A stretch of DNA of 9,373 nt from Candidatus Methanomethylicia archaeon (GTDB lineage: Archaea; Thermoproteota; Methanomethylicia; CALHIW01), in the NCBI GenBank assembly GCA_938030905.1, contig CALHIW010000051.1, forward strand, positions 1 to 9,373, read 5' to 3'. Position 1 is the stretch's first letter. Each line of letters opens with the position of its first letter. The notes under the pieces were generated by a model. That model was given only the letters and a program-made list of their open reading frames with translations. It ran no database searches and was not told where the DNA came from. Positions 1 to 5,578 of the stretch are shown here, piece by piece. The translations under genes were made by a program, and so were the position numbers.

Positions 1-86
1 AATAGGATATGTAACTTTTTATGCTGTATAGTTTAGGCTTCATCATAATATAGTGAAGTATTTACAAAATATCTTGAAGGGGCGAG

Positions 87-209
87 TTCATTGTTAATAA
101 AGGGATGTTGAAGAAAAGGAGAAAGTGTTAAGCTATAAAACACTGTTTTCCATGTTCTGGCATCTTAGCAAACATTGGAATTGTAAGTTTTAGTCTAGAG
201 CTATAAAAG
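87..209 (+). pseudogene. Possible relic of Spt4 (RpoE'') zinc-ribbon elongation factor
   Basis: Archaeal Spt4 is a protein of about 60 residues that binds Spt5 and RNA polymerase; it has a C-x2-C...C-P-x-C-G-S zinc ribbon followed by a W-x-G-(I/L)-V-(I/V) strand and an acidic segment. Reading 123-206 in one frame gives K-C-stop-A-I-K-H-C-F-P-C-S-G-I-L-A-N-I-G-I-V, then S-F-S-L-E-L. This keeps the late C-x2-C pair, a G near it, a G-I-V strand and a Glu at the expected spacing. There is an in-frame stop at 129-131 and another at 207-209, and the N-terminal CxxC is not cleanly readable. The match is short and by eye, so chance is possible. Support comes from the next relic, which looks like the gene commonly found beside spt4 in archaea. 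Inference only. Confidence 0.28.
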
Positions 210-214
210 GGAGA

Positions 215-360
215 TTAAATTGAGGGAAATTAGTATTGATTGTCTATTAGCAGCATCCTTAGGCATAAGCCTACATTAGAGGAAATGAAAGCATTTAGAA
301 AATAGTTACTGTGGGTGATGTCTAATGAGTATGCTTGTTCACAAAGCTCTCTCTAATTTA
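215..360 (+). pseudogene. Possible N-terminal relic of GTP-dependent dephospho-CoA kinase (DUF359)
   Basis: The DUF359 family phosphorylates dephospho-CoA in the last step of archaeal CoA synthesis. Its N-terminus has an L-R-x-x-L...P-L-G-x-L segment, then a hallmark V-(I/V)-(T/S)-V-G-D-V-V strand. Here the plus strand reads L-R-E-I-S-I-D then C-L-L-A-A-S-L-G-I. In another frame K-P-T-L-E-E-M-K-A-F-R-K ends at about 302, and in a third frame V-T-V-G-D-V follows (304-321), then a stop. At least two frameshifts are needed, and everything after the VGDV motif is missing because the next intact gene begins at 400. The pairing with a Spt4-like relic immediately upstream is the known archaeal gene order, which raises the likelihood, but no single stretch is long enough to be decisive. 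Confidence 0.28.
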
Positions 361-367
361 ATAAAGA

Positions 368-380
368 ATAAATAATAGTG
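368..380 (+). promoter_or_regulatory. Probable TATA-type promoter of the RAM-domain gene
   Basis: The AT-only run around 361-377 lies about 20-35 bases before the ATG at 400, the distance expected for an archaeal TATA box serving a leaderless or nearly leaderless transcript. No Shine-Dalgarno-like GGAGG or GGTG precedes the ATG, which fits a leaderless mRNA. The surrounding sequence is also AT-rich, so the exact box cannot be fixed. Confidence 0.3.
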
Positions 381-399
381 TAGATATTATATTTTTGAT

Positions 400-633
400 A
401 TGAGTGTTCATGCCTACATATTCGTACATACTGATACAGGTAGAGCTGTTGAAGTTATGCTTGAAGCTAAAAAAATAAATAAAGTTAAGGAGGCACATGT
501 TATAACTGGGGTTTATGATGTTATTATTAAAGTTGAAGCTGAAAGTATTGAGGACTTAGAAAATATTGTTATTAAGAAAATACAGGGAATTAAGGGTGTT
601 AGAGGAACAGTGACGGCGCTTGTAATTCATTAA
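400..633 (+). CDS. Stand-alone RAM-domain protein (Lrp/AsnC ligand-binding domain, no HTH)
   Basis: This 77-residue protein is a single RAM domain, the beta-alpha-beta-beta-alpha-beta effector module at the C-terminus of Lrp/AsnC regulators. Visible hallmarks are the first strand with A-Y-I-F-V-H (5-10), the central V-I-T-G-V-Y-D-V-I-I-K-V (about 34-45), in which G-x-Y-D forms the effector-binding turn, and the final I-K-G-V-R-G-T-V-T-A-L-V strand. There is no helix-turn-helix, so it cannot bind DNA by itself. Known archaeal stand-alone RAM proteins oligomerise, bind amino acids and can modulate full-length Lrp relatives, but the partner here is unknown. The ATG start gives exactly the domain length. 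It stands alone, with decayed sequence upstream and about 130 bases before the nth start region. The family assignment is firm; the ligand and target are not. Confidence 0.88.
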   Translation: MSVHAYIFVHTDTGRAVEVMLEAKKINKVKEAHVITGVYDVIIKVEAESIEDLENIVIKKIQGIKGVRGTVTALVIH

Positions 634-747
634 TACATCACTATAGATTAATTAAAGCTACTAAATCATAAACATTTATTCTTTCTATTTTGTAGATGAA
701 GGTACTAATTAGATTTCAGTAGCATCATAATATCTCTAACACAGATA

Positions 748-762
748 CATAATAATAAATAC
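748..762 (+). promoter_or_regulatory. Probable TATA box of the nth-hjc operon
   Basis: The AT-only stretch aataataaata is the best TATA-like element before nth. If it is the TATA box, transcription would begin near 780-785. That lies after the upstream GTG at 763 and before the ATG at 811, which supports the ATG as the true start with a leader of about 30 bases. No strong Shine-Dalgarno is visible. Confidence 0.35.
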
Positions 763-810
763 GTGAATAGGAAAAATATAAGAATCTGCAGTCTGATACT
801 CCGTGATTGT

Positions 811-1497
811 ATGGATAAGTTAGTAGCTGAGGAGATTCTTAAAACCTTAAGGAAAGAATTTAAAAAATTCGATATTGAGGAGTTTATAGTGTTGAAGGCT
901 ATACAGTCTAAAAACCCATTTCAACTACTTACAGCTGTAGTTCTAAGCCAAAATACAAGTGACAAAAATAGTTTAGAGGCCTTTAAAAATCTTATTGACA
1001 ACCTAGTTGATATAACTCCTTGGAAAATCATAGAAACACCCCTAGAAAAACTAGAAGAACTCATAAAGCCTGCGGGAATCTATAGAAGAAGAGCTGAAGC
1101 ATTAAGGAAAATATCGATGGAAATCATTGAGAAATATAATGGTAGTCTTGATAAAATACTTGAACTTCCACCTGAAGAAGCTAGAAGGGAGCTTATGAAG
1201 CTACCTCAAGTAGGAGCAAAAACAGCAGATGTTTTAATACTATTTTTAAAGGGTAAGTACACAATACCTATAGATACACATTTAATGAGGATATCAAAGA
1301 GGATTGGCTATGCTAATAGTAAAGCAGATTATGAGAAAATTAGAAGAGAACTCATGGATTTATTTAAACCGGAAGAATACCTTGAGACACATCTCTTACA
1401 CATACTTCTCGGTAGAAAATACTGTAAAGCCAGAAAACCTAAATGTAAAGTATGTCCTATAGTAAGGTATTGCAAATATGAATTTAAGGTGTTTTAA
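811..1497 (+). CDS. nth: Endonuclease III (DNA glycosylase/AP lyase, FeS-HhH type)
   Basis: This base-excision-repair enzyme removes oxidised pyrimidines and cleaves the abasic site by beta-elimination. With the ATG start it has 228 residues, the usual family length. It shows the N-terminal L-S-Q-N-T-S-D-K segment, the helix-hairpin-helix L-P-Q-V-G-A-K-T-A-D with catalytic Lys137, and P-I-D-T-H-L with catalytic Asp155, 18 residues later as in E. coli Nth. The C-terminal 4Fe-4S cluster C-x6-C-x2-C-x5-C is at residues 205, 212, 215 and 221. An in-frame GTG at 763 would add 16 residues unlike the family (N-R-K-N-I-R-I-C...). I prefer the ATG, but the upstream start cannot be excluded. The stop codon overlaps the hjc start (TAATG), so the two genes are translationally coupled. 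Every key residue is present and function should be intact. Confidence 0.93.
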   Translation: MDKLVAEEILKTLRKEFKKFDIEEFIVLKAIQSKNPFQLLTAVVLSQNTSDKNSLEAFKNLIDNLVDITPWKIIETPLEKLEELIKPAGIYRRRAEALRKISMEIIEKYNGSLDKILELPPEEARRELMKLPQVGAKTADVLILFLKGKYTIPIDTHLMRISKRIGYANSKADYEKIRRELMDLFKPEEYLETHLLHILLGRKYCKARKPKCKVCPIVRYCKYEFKVF

Positions 1498-1796
1498 TGA
1501 CTTCCTCATACGTTAAAGGTAGAGCGTTTGAACACTATGTTAAACGTAAACTTGAAGCTAAAGAGTGGATTGTTATACGTAATAGAGGAAGTAGGGGAAT
1601 TTTTGATCTACTAGCTGTTAAACATGGAAAAATAATGCTGATACAGTGTAAATGGAGTAACCTTATTGAAGAGGGGGAGAGGAGAAATCTATTAAGTAAA
1701 GCATTAAAAGCTGGAGGTATACCAGTATTAGCAACGCATATTAATGGTAGAGTTGAACTTATTGACATTAGAAATGGGGGACAGATTAAAATCTAA
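1497..1796 (+). CDS. hjc: Holliday junction resolvase Hjc
   Basis: Hjc cuts four-way DNA junctions symmetrically during archaeal recombination and fork repair. The 99-residue protein has the PD-(D/E)XK nuclease layout: G-R-A-F-E with Glu12 in helix 1, R-N-R-G-S-R-G-I-F-D with the basic loop and metal-binding Asp37, then L-I-Q-C-K with Gln50 and Lys52. In characterised Hjc enzymes the third metal ligand is Glu (E-x-K); here it is Gln, a substitution also tolerated in some PD-(D/E)XK nucleases. The ATG overlaps the nth stop by one base, so expression is probably coupled to nth, forming a two-gene repair operon. Length matches a slightly short Hjc (usual range about 100-140). It could be a related Hjc/Hje-type resolvase, but the context and fold motif make a resolvase call strong. 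Confidence 0.88.
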   Translation: MTSSYVKGRAFEHYVKRKLEAKEWIVIRNRGSRGIFDLLAVKHGKIMLIQCKWSNLIEEGERRNLLSKALKAGGIPVLATHINGRVELIDIRNGGQIKI

Positions 1797-1891
1797 TAAT
1801 AACATAATAAACCATTTTTAAGCCTTACTTATTGTCTATATGGATAACTACAATAATTGCAGGTTTACATAAAAATTCCACACCTTTCAGA

Positions 1892-1910
1892 TTTGAAGAA
1901 AACCTTCAAA
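1892..1910. repeat. 7-bp perfect inverted repeat (hairpin 1)
   Basis: TTTGAAG (1892-1898) and CTTCAAA (1904-1910) are exact reverse complements around the 5-base loop AAAAC. The right arm ends on the first base of the next, longer hairpin, so the two would stack side by side in RNA. Confidence 0.6.
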
Positions 1911-1946
1911 AGCTGTCTAAGCTTTGACCCAGAGCTTAAACAGCTT
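1910..1946. repeat. 14-position inverted repeat with one mismatch (hairpin 2)
   Basis: The arms are AAGCTGTctAAGCT (1910-1923) and AGCTTaaACAGCTT (1933-1946). Thirteen of fourteen positions pair, with a single C-A mismatch at 1917/1939, and the 9-base loop is ttgacccag. A match of this quality with so short a loop is unlikely by chance in a region this size. It could be an RNA hairpin, a terminator-like structure, a protein-binding palindrome or the end of a decayed insertion element. No poly-T run follows, so a simple terminator is not favoured. Confidence 0.7.
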
Positions 1947-1951
1947 CCTAA

Positions 1952-2177
1952 CACTTCTTAACGAATGACATCAAAGCTACTGAAACCTCCTAAGCGAAAG
2001 AGGTATGGTGGACAGTATACAATGCTATCTAACGAATTATCTACAAACATGACTTCTTCCCTCCAGGAAGACTAGAAGAGAACAACTTGAAATCCTAACT
2101 AAACATGACCGTTGAAAGGATGCAGCTTACTGTTGAGAGTAGAGGCAAGATTCATATTCTTTGAGAACGCTGATAAT
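1952..2177 (+). pseudogene. Decayed unassigned open frame (transposase-like at most)
   Basis: One plus-strand frame stays coding-like for about 75 codons with only a few stops. Readable pieces are A-K-E-V-W-W-T-V-Y-N-A-I, Y-K-H-D-F-F-P-P-G-R-L-E-E-N-N-L-K-S, and M-T-V-E-R-M-Q-L-T-V-E-S. In-frame stops fall near 1991, 2033, 2096 and 2162. A segment ending in P-P-G-R followed by charged and hydrophobic positions occurs near the N-terminus of many DDE transposases, and the hairpins just upstream could be an element end, but I cannot name a family. It could equally be an unrelated lost gene. Confidence 0.3.
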
Positions 2178-2335
2178 TCTGAGTTCTATATAGGTACATG
2201 ATGGTGCATCCTTTACTCTGGGATGTAAACCGTGAAGAGAAGATTATCAATGTGTTGTTAAGTTATGAATCATTACCAGAAGTAGGAATCCATTAACTTC
2301 AGTCAAGGAAGTGCCGGAGGCTTGGCAAATCTAAA

Positions 2336-3451
2336 CTAATCATTAAATTTATCAATTAATGGAATTATAAGTAATGCTAGAAGGCCAATTATAATATATG
2401 AGAGTTCAGGATTAAAAGTATTTGCCATCATACCATTTAGTAGAGGACCTACTGTAAAACCAAAGCCAAAAATCGCTTCATAAAGTCCAACTCCAAAACC
2501 AAGTCCTTCTACAGGTAGCTTATTTGAAATCATGTTAAGAGTCAATGGAAAGAATGATCCTAGGGAAAATCCAAGTATGAATAATGAAACAATAAATGTA
2601 TAAGTTCCAGGAAATAAGCCTATAAGCATCATTGATCCAGACATAAGTAGCGATATGATAAGTAAAAGCCTAGATAGATTGAATTTAGTAATGCATGGTG
2701 TAAGATAATAGGAAACTATTCTAGCTAGCCCGAAAACAGTAAATAATACACTTATTTGAAACTCACTTAATCCATGCAGATTAGCATATCCAGGAAAAAT
2801 ATAGACAGTAGATGCATAAACTATACTATATGGAATAATTGAACAGTACATTTTAATAAGGCTAATATTAAAGCTGAAGCCGCTACTACGTAAAGTCCTT
2901 ATGGACTTATATCTTCTACTAACCATAATAACAGGCACCGTAGATAATATAATTATTATGCATGAAAGCATAAATAAGCCTTTAAGGTTTAAAAACTGTA
3001 CTAAAACACCGCCTGTAAAGGGACCTATAAGGAAGGCTAAAGACCATGAAATATTATACTGACTATATGATTTAATTCTTTCTTCAGAATTATTAATTTC
3101 GGAAAGAATAGTTTCAGCAATAGGCCAGAAGAAGGATATACCAATACCCCCAAGTATCTGAGCAATGTATATGTGTGTTAATGTATTTGAGAATGATAGG
3201 GCAAGCATTGATAATGAGTTTACAGCTATACTGATAGAATATATAAAAATCCTATTAAATCTATCTGAAAAATAACCTGCAATTAAGGGTATTACCATAT
3301 AAGGTAATGAGCGGGTAAGACCTAGAAGCCCAAGATCAAAATAGGATGCATTGAAATACTGAGCATAGATTGGTATCATATATATACTCATTGCAAGACC
3401 TAGTGAAGTCACGAATACTGAAGCATTTAAACAGTGAATCCAAGACATCAC
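2336..3451 (-). CDS. Major facilitator superfamily (MFS) transporter
   Basis: This 371-residue integral membrane protein has about twelve hydrophobic segments, slightly short for the 380-420 residues typical of MFS permeases. The loop between TM2 and TM3 carries MFS motif A, G-Y-F-S-D-R-F-N-R (59-67), matching G-x-(L/F)-(S/A)-D-R-x-(G/N)-R. Further family-like features are the G-G-I-G-I-S-F-F-W-P stretch in TM4 and the G-F-S-L-G-S-F-F-P-L stretch in the second half. Substrate cannot be predicted; the arrangement is that of sugar, drug or metabolite permeases. The first codon is GTG (3449-3451) followed directly by ATG (3446-3448), so the start may be the ATG one codon in. It is a lone minus-strand gene flanked on both sides by decayed sequence, with no partner giving a functional hint. 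Confidence 0.85.
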   Translation of the reverse strand: MMSWIHCLNASVFVTSLGLAMSIYMIPIYAQYFNASYFDLGLLGLTRSLPYMVIPLIAGYFSDRFNRIFIYSISIAVNSLSMLALSFSNTLTHIYIAQILGGIGISFFWPIAETILSEINNSEERIKSYSQYNISWSLAFLIGPFTGGVLVQFLNLKGLFMLSCIIIILSTVPVIMVSRRYKSIRTLRSSGFSFNISLIKMYCSIIPYSIVYASTVYIFPGYANLHGLSEFQISVLFTVFGLARIVSYYLTPCITKFNLSRLLLIISLLMSGSMMLIGLFPGTYTFIVSLFILGFSLGSFFPLTLNMISNKLPVEGLGFGVGLYEAIFGFGFTVGPLLNGMMANTFNPELSYIIIGLLALLIIPLIDKFND

Positions 3452-3472
3452 TGATTTAAGCTAAAATCATAC

Positions 3473-3482
3473 TGTTAAACTT
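3473..3482 (-). promoter_or_regulatory. Possible TATA box of the MFS gene
   Basis: On the minus strand the sequence agtttaacag lies about 25 bases before the ATG at 3448, the expected distance for an archaeal TATA box with a leaderless transcript. It is only a moderate match to a TATA consensus. Confidence 0.3.
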
Positions 3483-4300
3483 TACTATGGGCAGAAGATA
3501 CTGTTAAGTTATTTCGGTAGTGTTTGGGTGATTTTATTAGGTGGCTTCTCAAAACTCATAGAAATTGCTAGGATTGTAAGTTTTATTGTAGTTGAGTGTT
3601 CTGCTTACATAGCTAGTTTAAGCTATGGGTATGTGGGGCTTTGATTAGGTGCTAGGATGATTGTTGGTGTTGATGGGGTGGATGGTGATAGTTGATTGAT
3701 TAGAACTAGTGGAGTGGAGCTATGTATGTGTTACTGCTGGTTGATGGGTTTCATGTTGGGGATTATGCTCTATTTAAAGGCTTTTAAGGAGGGTTGAGGC
3801 ATGTATGATCAAGTTTCCTCGTGGATGAAGGCCTACGGTGCTCTGAATTACTTTTAGACTTAAAGTGAATTTGTAGTATCTTTAACGAGGACATTGAATA
3901 GGGTTCAGAACTATGGAAGCCAACAATTCCTAAATAACTCTTCAGTAGGAAAACAGATCCTCATAGGGCTCCCACTTTATTGGGCAACTTCATAAGACCA
4001 CGCCAAAACCTAAATATCGACAACACTAATAACTTGACAGTATCAGCAGAGATGTGTCCAGTAATTCGTTGATATCAATGGATTCAAGGAAGAAGTTAAG
4101 ATGTCTGAAAGCAGGCTGCATTGTACGTAGACCCTAAGCGTGAAGAAATGTATAGCGTAACCTGGAATCAAACTAATTGTTGAATAAAACCTATAAGCAG
4201 TATTTCTTGCTAACTTAAGCTATTGAATACGTATATTTCCATATTTAGATTCACATAGGTGCAGCATCAATATGATGATTATAGCTATACATTAACGGGT
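3483..4300. other. Long gene-free region with unassigned coding-like debris
   Basis: No intact gene is present on either strand. One plus-strand frame is open from about 3465 to the stop at 3645-3647. It gives a hydrophobic sequence containing K-L-I-E-I-A-R-I-V-S-F-I-V-V-E and G-Y-V-G-L, and continues after the stop as L-G-A-R-M-I-V-G-V-D. A second frame, about 3935-4070, is open for some 40 codons (R-K-T-D-P-H-R-A-P-T-L-L-G-N-F-I-R-P-R...) and ends in stops. Neither has a recognisable start or a family I can name with confidence. G-rich sequence at 3600-3800 gives way to C/A-richer sequence after 3890, suggesting debris of more than one origin. No tRNA, repeat array or long inverted repeat was seen. 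Confidence 0.45.
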
Positions 4301-4302
4301 AG

Positions 4303-4311
4303 GTTTATAAT
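4303..4311 (+). promoter_or_regulatory. TATA box of fae-hps
   Basis: gtttataat is a good archaeal TATA-like box. It lies 30-38 bases before the ATG at 4341, placing transcription start near 4334 and leaving a leader of only a few bases. Confidence 0.5.
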
Positions 4312-4333
4312 CTCTGTAGAGTAAATAATTTAG

Positions 4334-4337
4334 TGGT
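4334..4337 (+). promoter_or_regulatory. Weak ribosome-binding site of fae-hps
   Basis: GGTG, complementary to the CACC near the 3' end of archaeal 16S rRNA, ends three bases before the ATG. The spacing is tight, so it may not be used if the transcript is leaderless. Confidence 0.3.
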
Positions 4338-4340
4338 GTT

Positions 4341-5573
4341 ATGAATAGAGATGGGGTATTCTATGTTGGGGAGGCTCTAATAGGTATTGGTGATGAAGTA
4401 GCACATATAGATTTAATTATTGGACATAAAAATGGACCTGTAGGTATGGCCTTTACAAATGCTTTAACAAACATTTCATCTGGACATACACCACTTCTAG
4501 CTGTTATTAGACCTAATCTAGCTGTTAAGCCAAGCACTATAATAATCCCAAAAGTAACTGTTAAAAGCCTTGATGATGCCAATAAGATTTTCGGTCCTGC
4601 GCAAGCAGCAGTTGCAAAGGCTGTTGCTGATGCTGTTGAGGAGGGAATTATACCAGTGGATAAATGTGAAGACTGGGTTATTATAGCATCTGTATTTGTA
4701 CATCCTAAAGCTAAAGACTATAGGAAGATATATCAATACAACTATGGAGCAGCAAAATTAGCTATTAAAAGAGCACTTCAGGGTTATCCTAATGCATTAA
4801 AAGTTCTTAGGGAGAAGGATAGAGCTATTCATCCAATAATGGGATTTAAAATTCCGAGACTATGGAATCCACCATATCTTCAAGTAGCATTAGATATAGA
4901 TTCGTTAGAACAGGTTGAAAAAATCATTAAAGAACTTCCAGTAAGAGAAAGACTTATATATGAAGCTGGAACCCCATTAATTAAGGCTTATGGAGTATAT
5001 AGTGTTATTGATAAAATAAGAGAGTATAGGAAAGATGCATTCATAATAGCGGATCTTAAAACAATGGATGTTGGAAGAATAGAGGTTAAAGAGGCTGCTG
5101 ATGCTACAGCTAATGCCGTATGTATTTTAGGAGTTGCTTCAAAAGCAACTATTGAAAGAGCAATACAAGAAGCAAGGAAGCAGGGAATATATGCTGTTCT
5201 AGATATGATGGAGGTTAAAAACGTAAGAGCTAGACTTGAAACACTATCAGTAAAACCTGATATAGTTGTTTTACATAGGAGTGTTGATGTTGAAAGAGAA
5301 ATAGCTGAGAGAGGATTAAAATCTGAAACAGAATGGGGTGATATTAGAGGTATTAAGGAGGAGTTTAAATGTAAAGTTGCTGTTGCAGGAGGTATAATAC
5401 CTGAAACAGCTGTAGAAGCACTTAATGGGGGAGCAGACATAATAGTTGTTGGGAGATATATAGTAAGAAGCCATGACCCAAGAAGAGCAGCAGAACAATT
5501 TCTCGATCAAATGCCTCCTGATGCAGATACTATGAGGCTAATACTTGATGAAGATGAAGTAATTGGGGAGTAA
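4341..5573 (+). CDS. Bifunctional formaldehyde-activating enzyme / 3-hexulose-6-phosphate synthase
   Basis: This 410-residue fusion has two domains. Residues about 1-165 are Fae, which condenses formaldehyde with a tetrahydropterin. Hallmarks are V-G-E-A-L-I-G, A-H-I-D-L-I-I-G with the catalytic-type His22, G-P-V-G-M-A-F-T-N-A-L and G-H-T-P-L-L-A-V. Residues about 178-390 are Hps, an OMP-decarboxylase-like TIM barrel joining formaldehyde to ribulose 5-phosphate or running the reverse. It shows Q-V-A-L-D (Asp185), Y-E-A-G-T-P-L-I-K (Glu208, Lys215), A-D-L-K-T-M-D-V-G (Asp238, Lys240, Asp243), D-M-M-E-V, His312 and the phosphate-binding A-V-A-G-G-I (347-352) and V-G-R (370-372). Both active sites look intact. 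In archaea lacking the oxidative pentose phosphate pathway, Hps with Phi makes ribulose 5-phosphate from fructose 6-phosphate and releases formaldehyde, which a fused Fae can trap. No Phi gene is in the window. It has its own TATA box and ends five bases from the pyruvate kinase relic, tail to tail. Confidence 0.95.
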   Translation: MNRDGVFYVGEALIGIGDEVAHIDLIIGHKNGPVGMAFTNALTNISSGHTPLLAVIRPNLAVKPSTIIIPKVTVKSLDDANKIFGPAQAAVAKAVADAVEEGIIPVDKCEDWVIIASVFVHPKAKDYRKIYQYNYGAAKLAIKRALQGYPNALKVLREKDRAIHPIMGFKIPRLWNPPYLQVALDIDSLEQVEKIIKELPVRERLIYEAGTPLIKAYGVYSVIDKIREYRKDAFIIADLKTMDVGRIEVKEAADATANAVCILGVASKATIERAIQEARKQGIYAVLDMMEVKNVRARLETLSVKPDIVVLHRSVDVEREIAERGLKSETEWGDIRGIKEEFKCKVAVAGGIIPETAVEALNGGADIIVVGRYIVRSHDPRRAAEQFLDQMPPDADTMRLILDEDEVIGE

Positions 5574-5578
5574 GATAT

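Larger units (their letters stand above)
1..399. other. Gene-free left end with protein-like debris
   Basis: No open frame with a start and reasonable length is present on either strand. The plus strand carries short stretches that look like eroded coding sequence; two are listed separately as possible Spt4 and dephospho-CoA kinase relics. The last 35 bases are very AT-rich and should contain the promoter of the small gene starting at 400. No tRNA-like cloverleaf, CRISPR repeat or long inverted repeat was seen by eye. The first 75 bases are unassigned. Confidence 0.5.
1797..2335. other. Gene-free stretch between hjc and the MFS gene: hairpins plus a decayed ORF
   Basis: No intact gene is present. 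A short T-run at about 1813-1817 could end hjc transcription. The region contains two abutting inverted repeats (1892-1946) and two smaller hairpins (about 1985-2004 and 2056-2070), then a plus-strand reading frame that stays protein-like with scattered stops (see separate entries). The far end, about 2180-2335, also reads as broken protein in shifting frames, for example D-V-N-R-E-E-K-I-I-N-V-L-L-S-Y-E around 2222-2269. Confidence 0.5.

Noticed and set aside
763..810. GTG start at 763 for nth
   Set aside because: The 16 extra residues do not resemble the family and a TATA-like element sits directly in front of it, so transcription would likely begin after this codon. Kept as an alternative only.
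1535..1768. 77-codon minus-strand open frame
   Set aside because: Antisense shadow of hjc, low-complexity Leu/Ser composition, no promoter or family signal.
4988..5440. 150-codon minus-strand open frame
   Set aside because: It lies wholly inside fae-hps, is very rich in Ser, Ala, Thr and Leu, and has no recognisable motif; it is an antisense shadow. The same applies to minus-strand frames at 4361-4582, 4518-4736 and 5316-5510.
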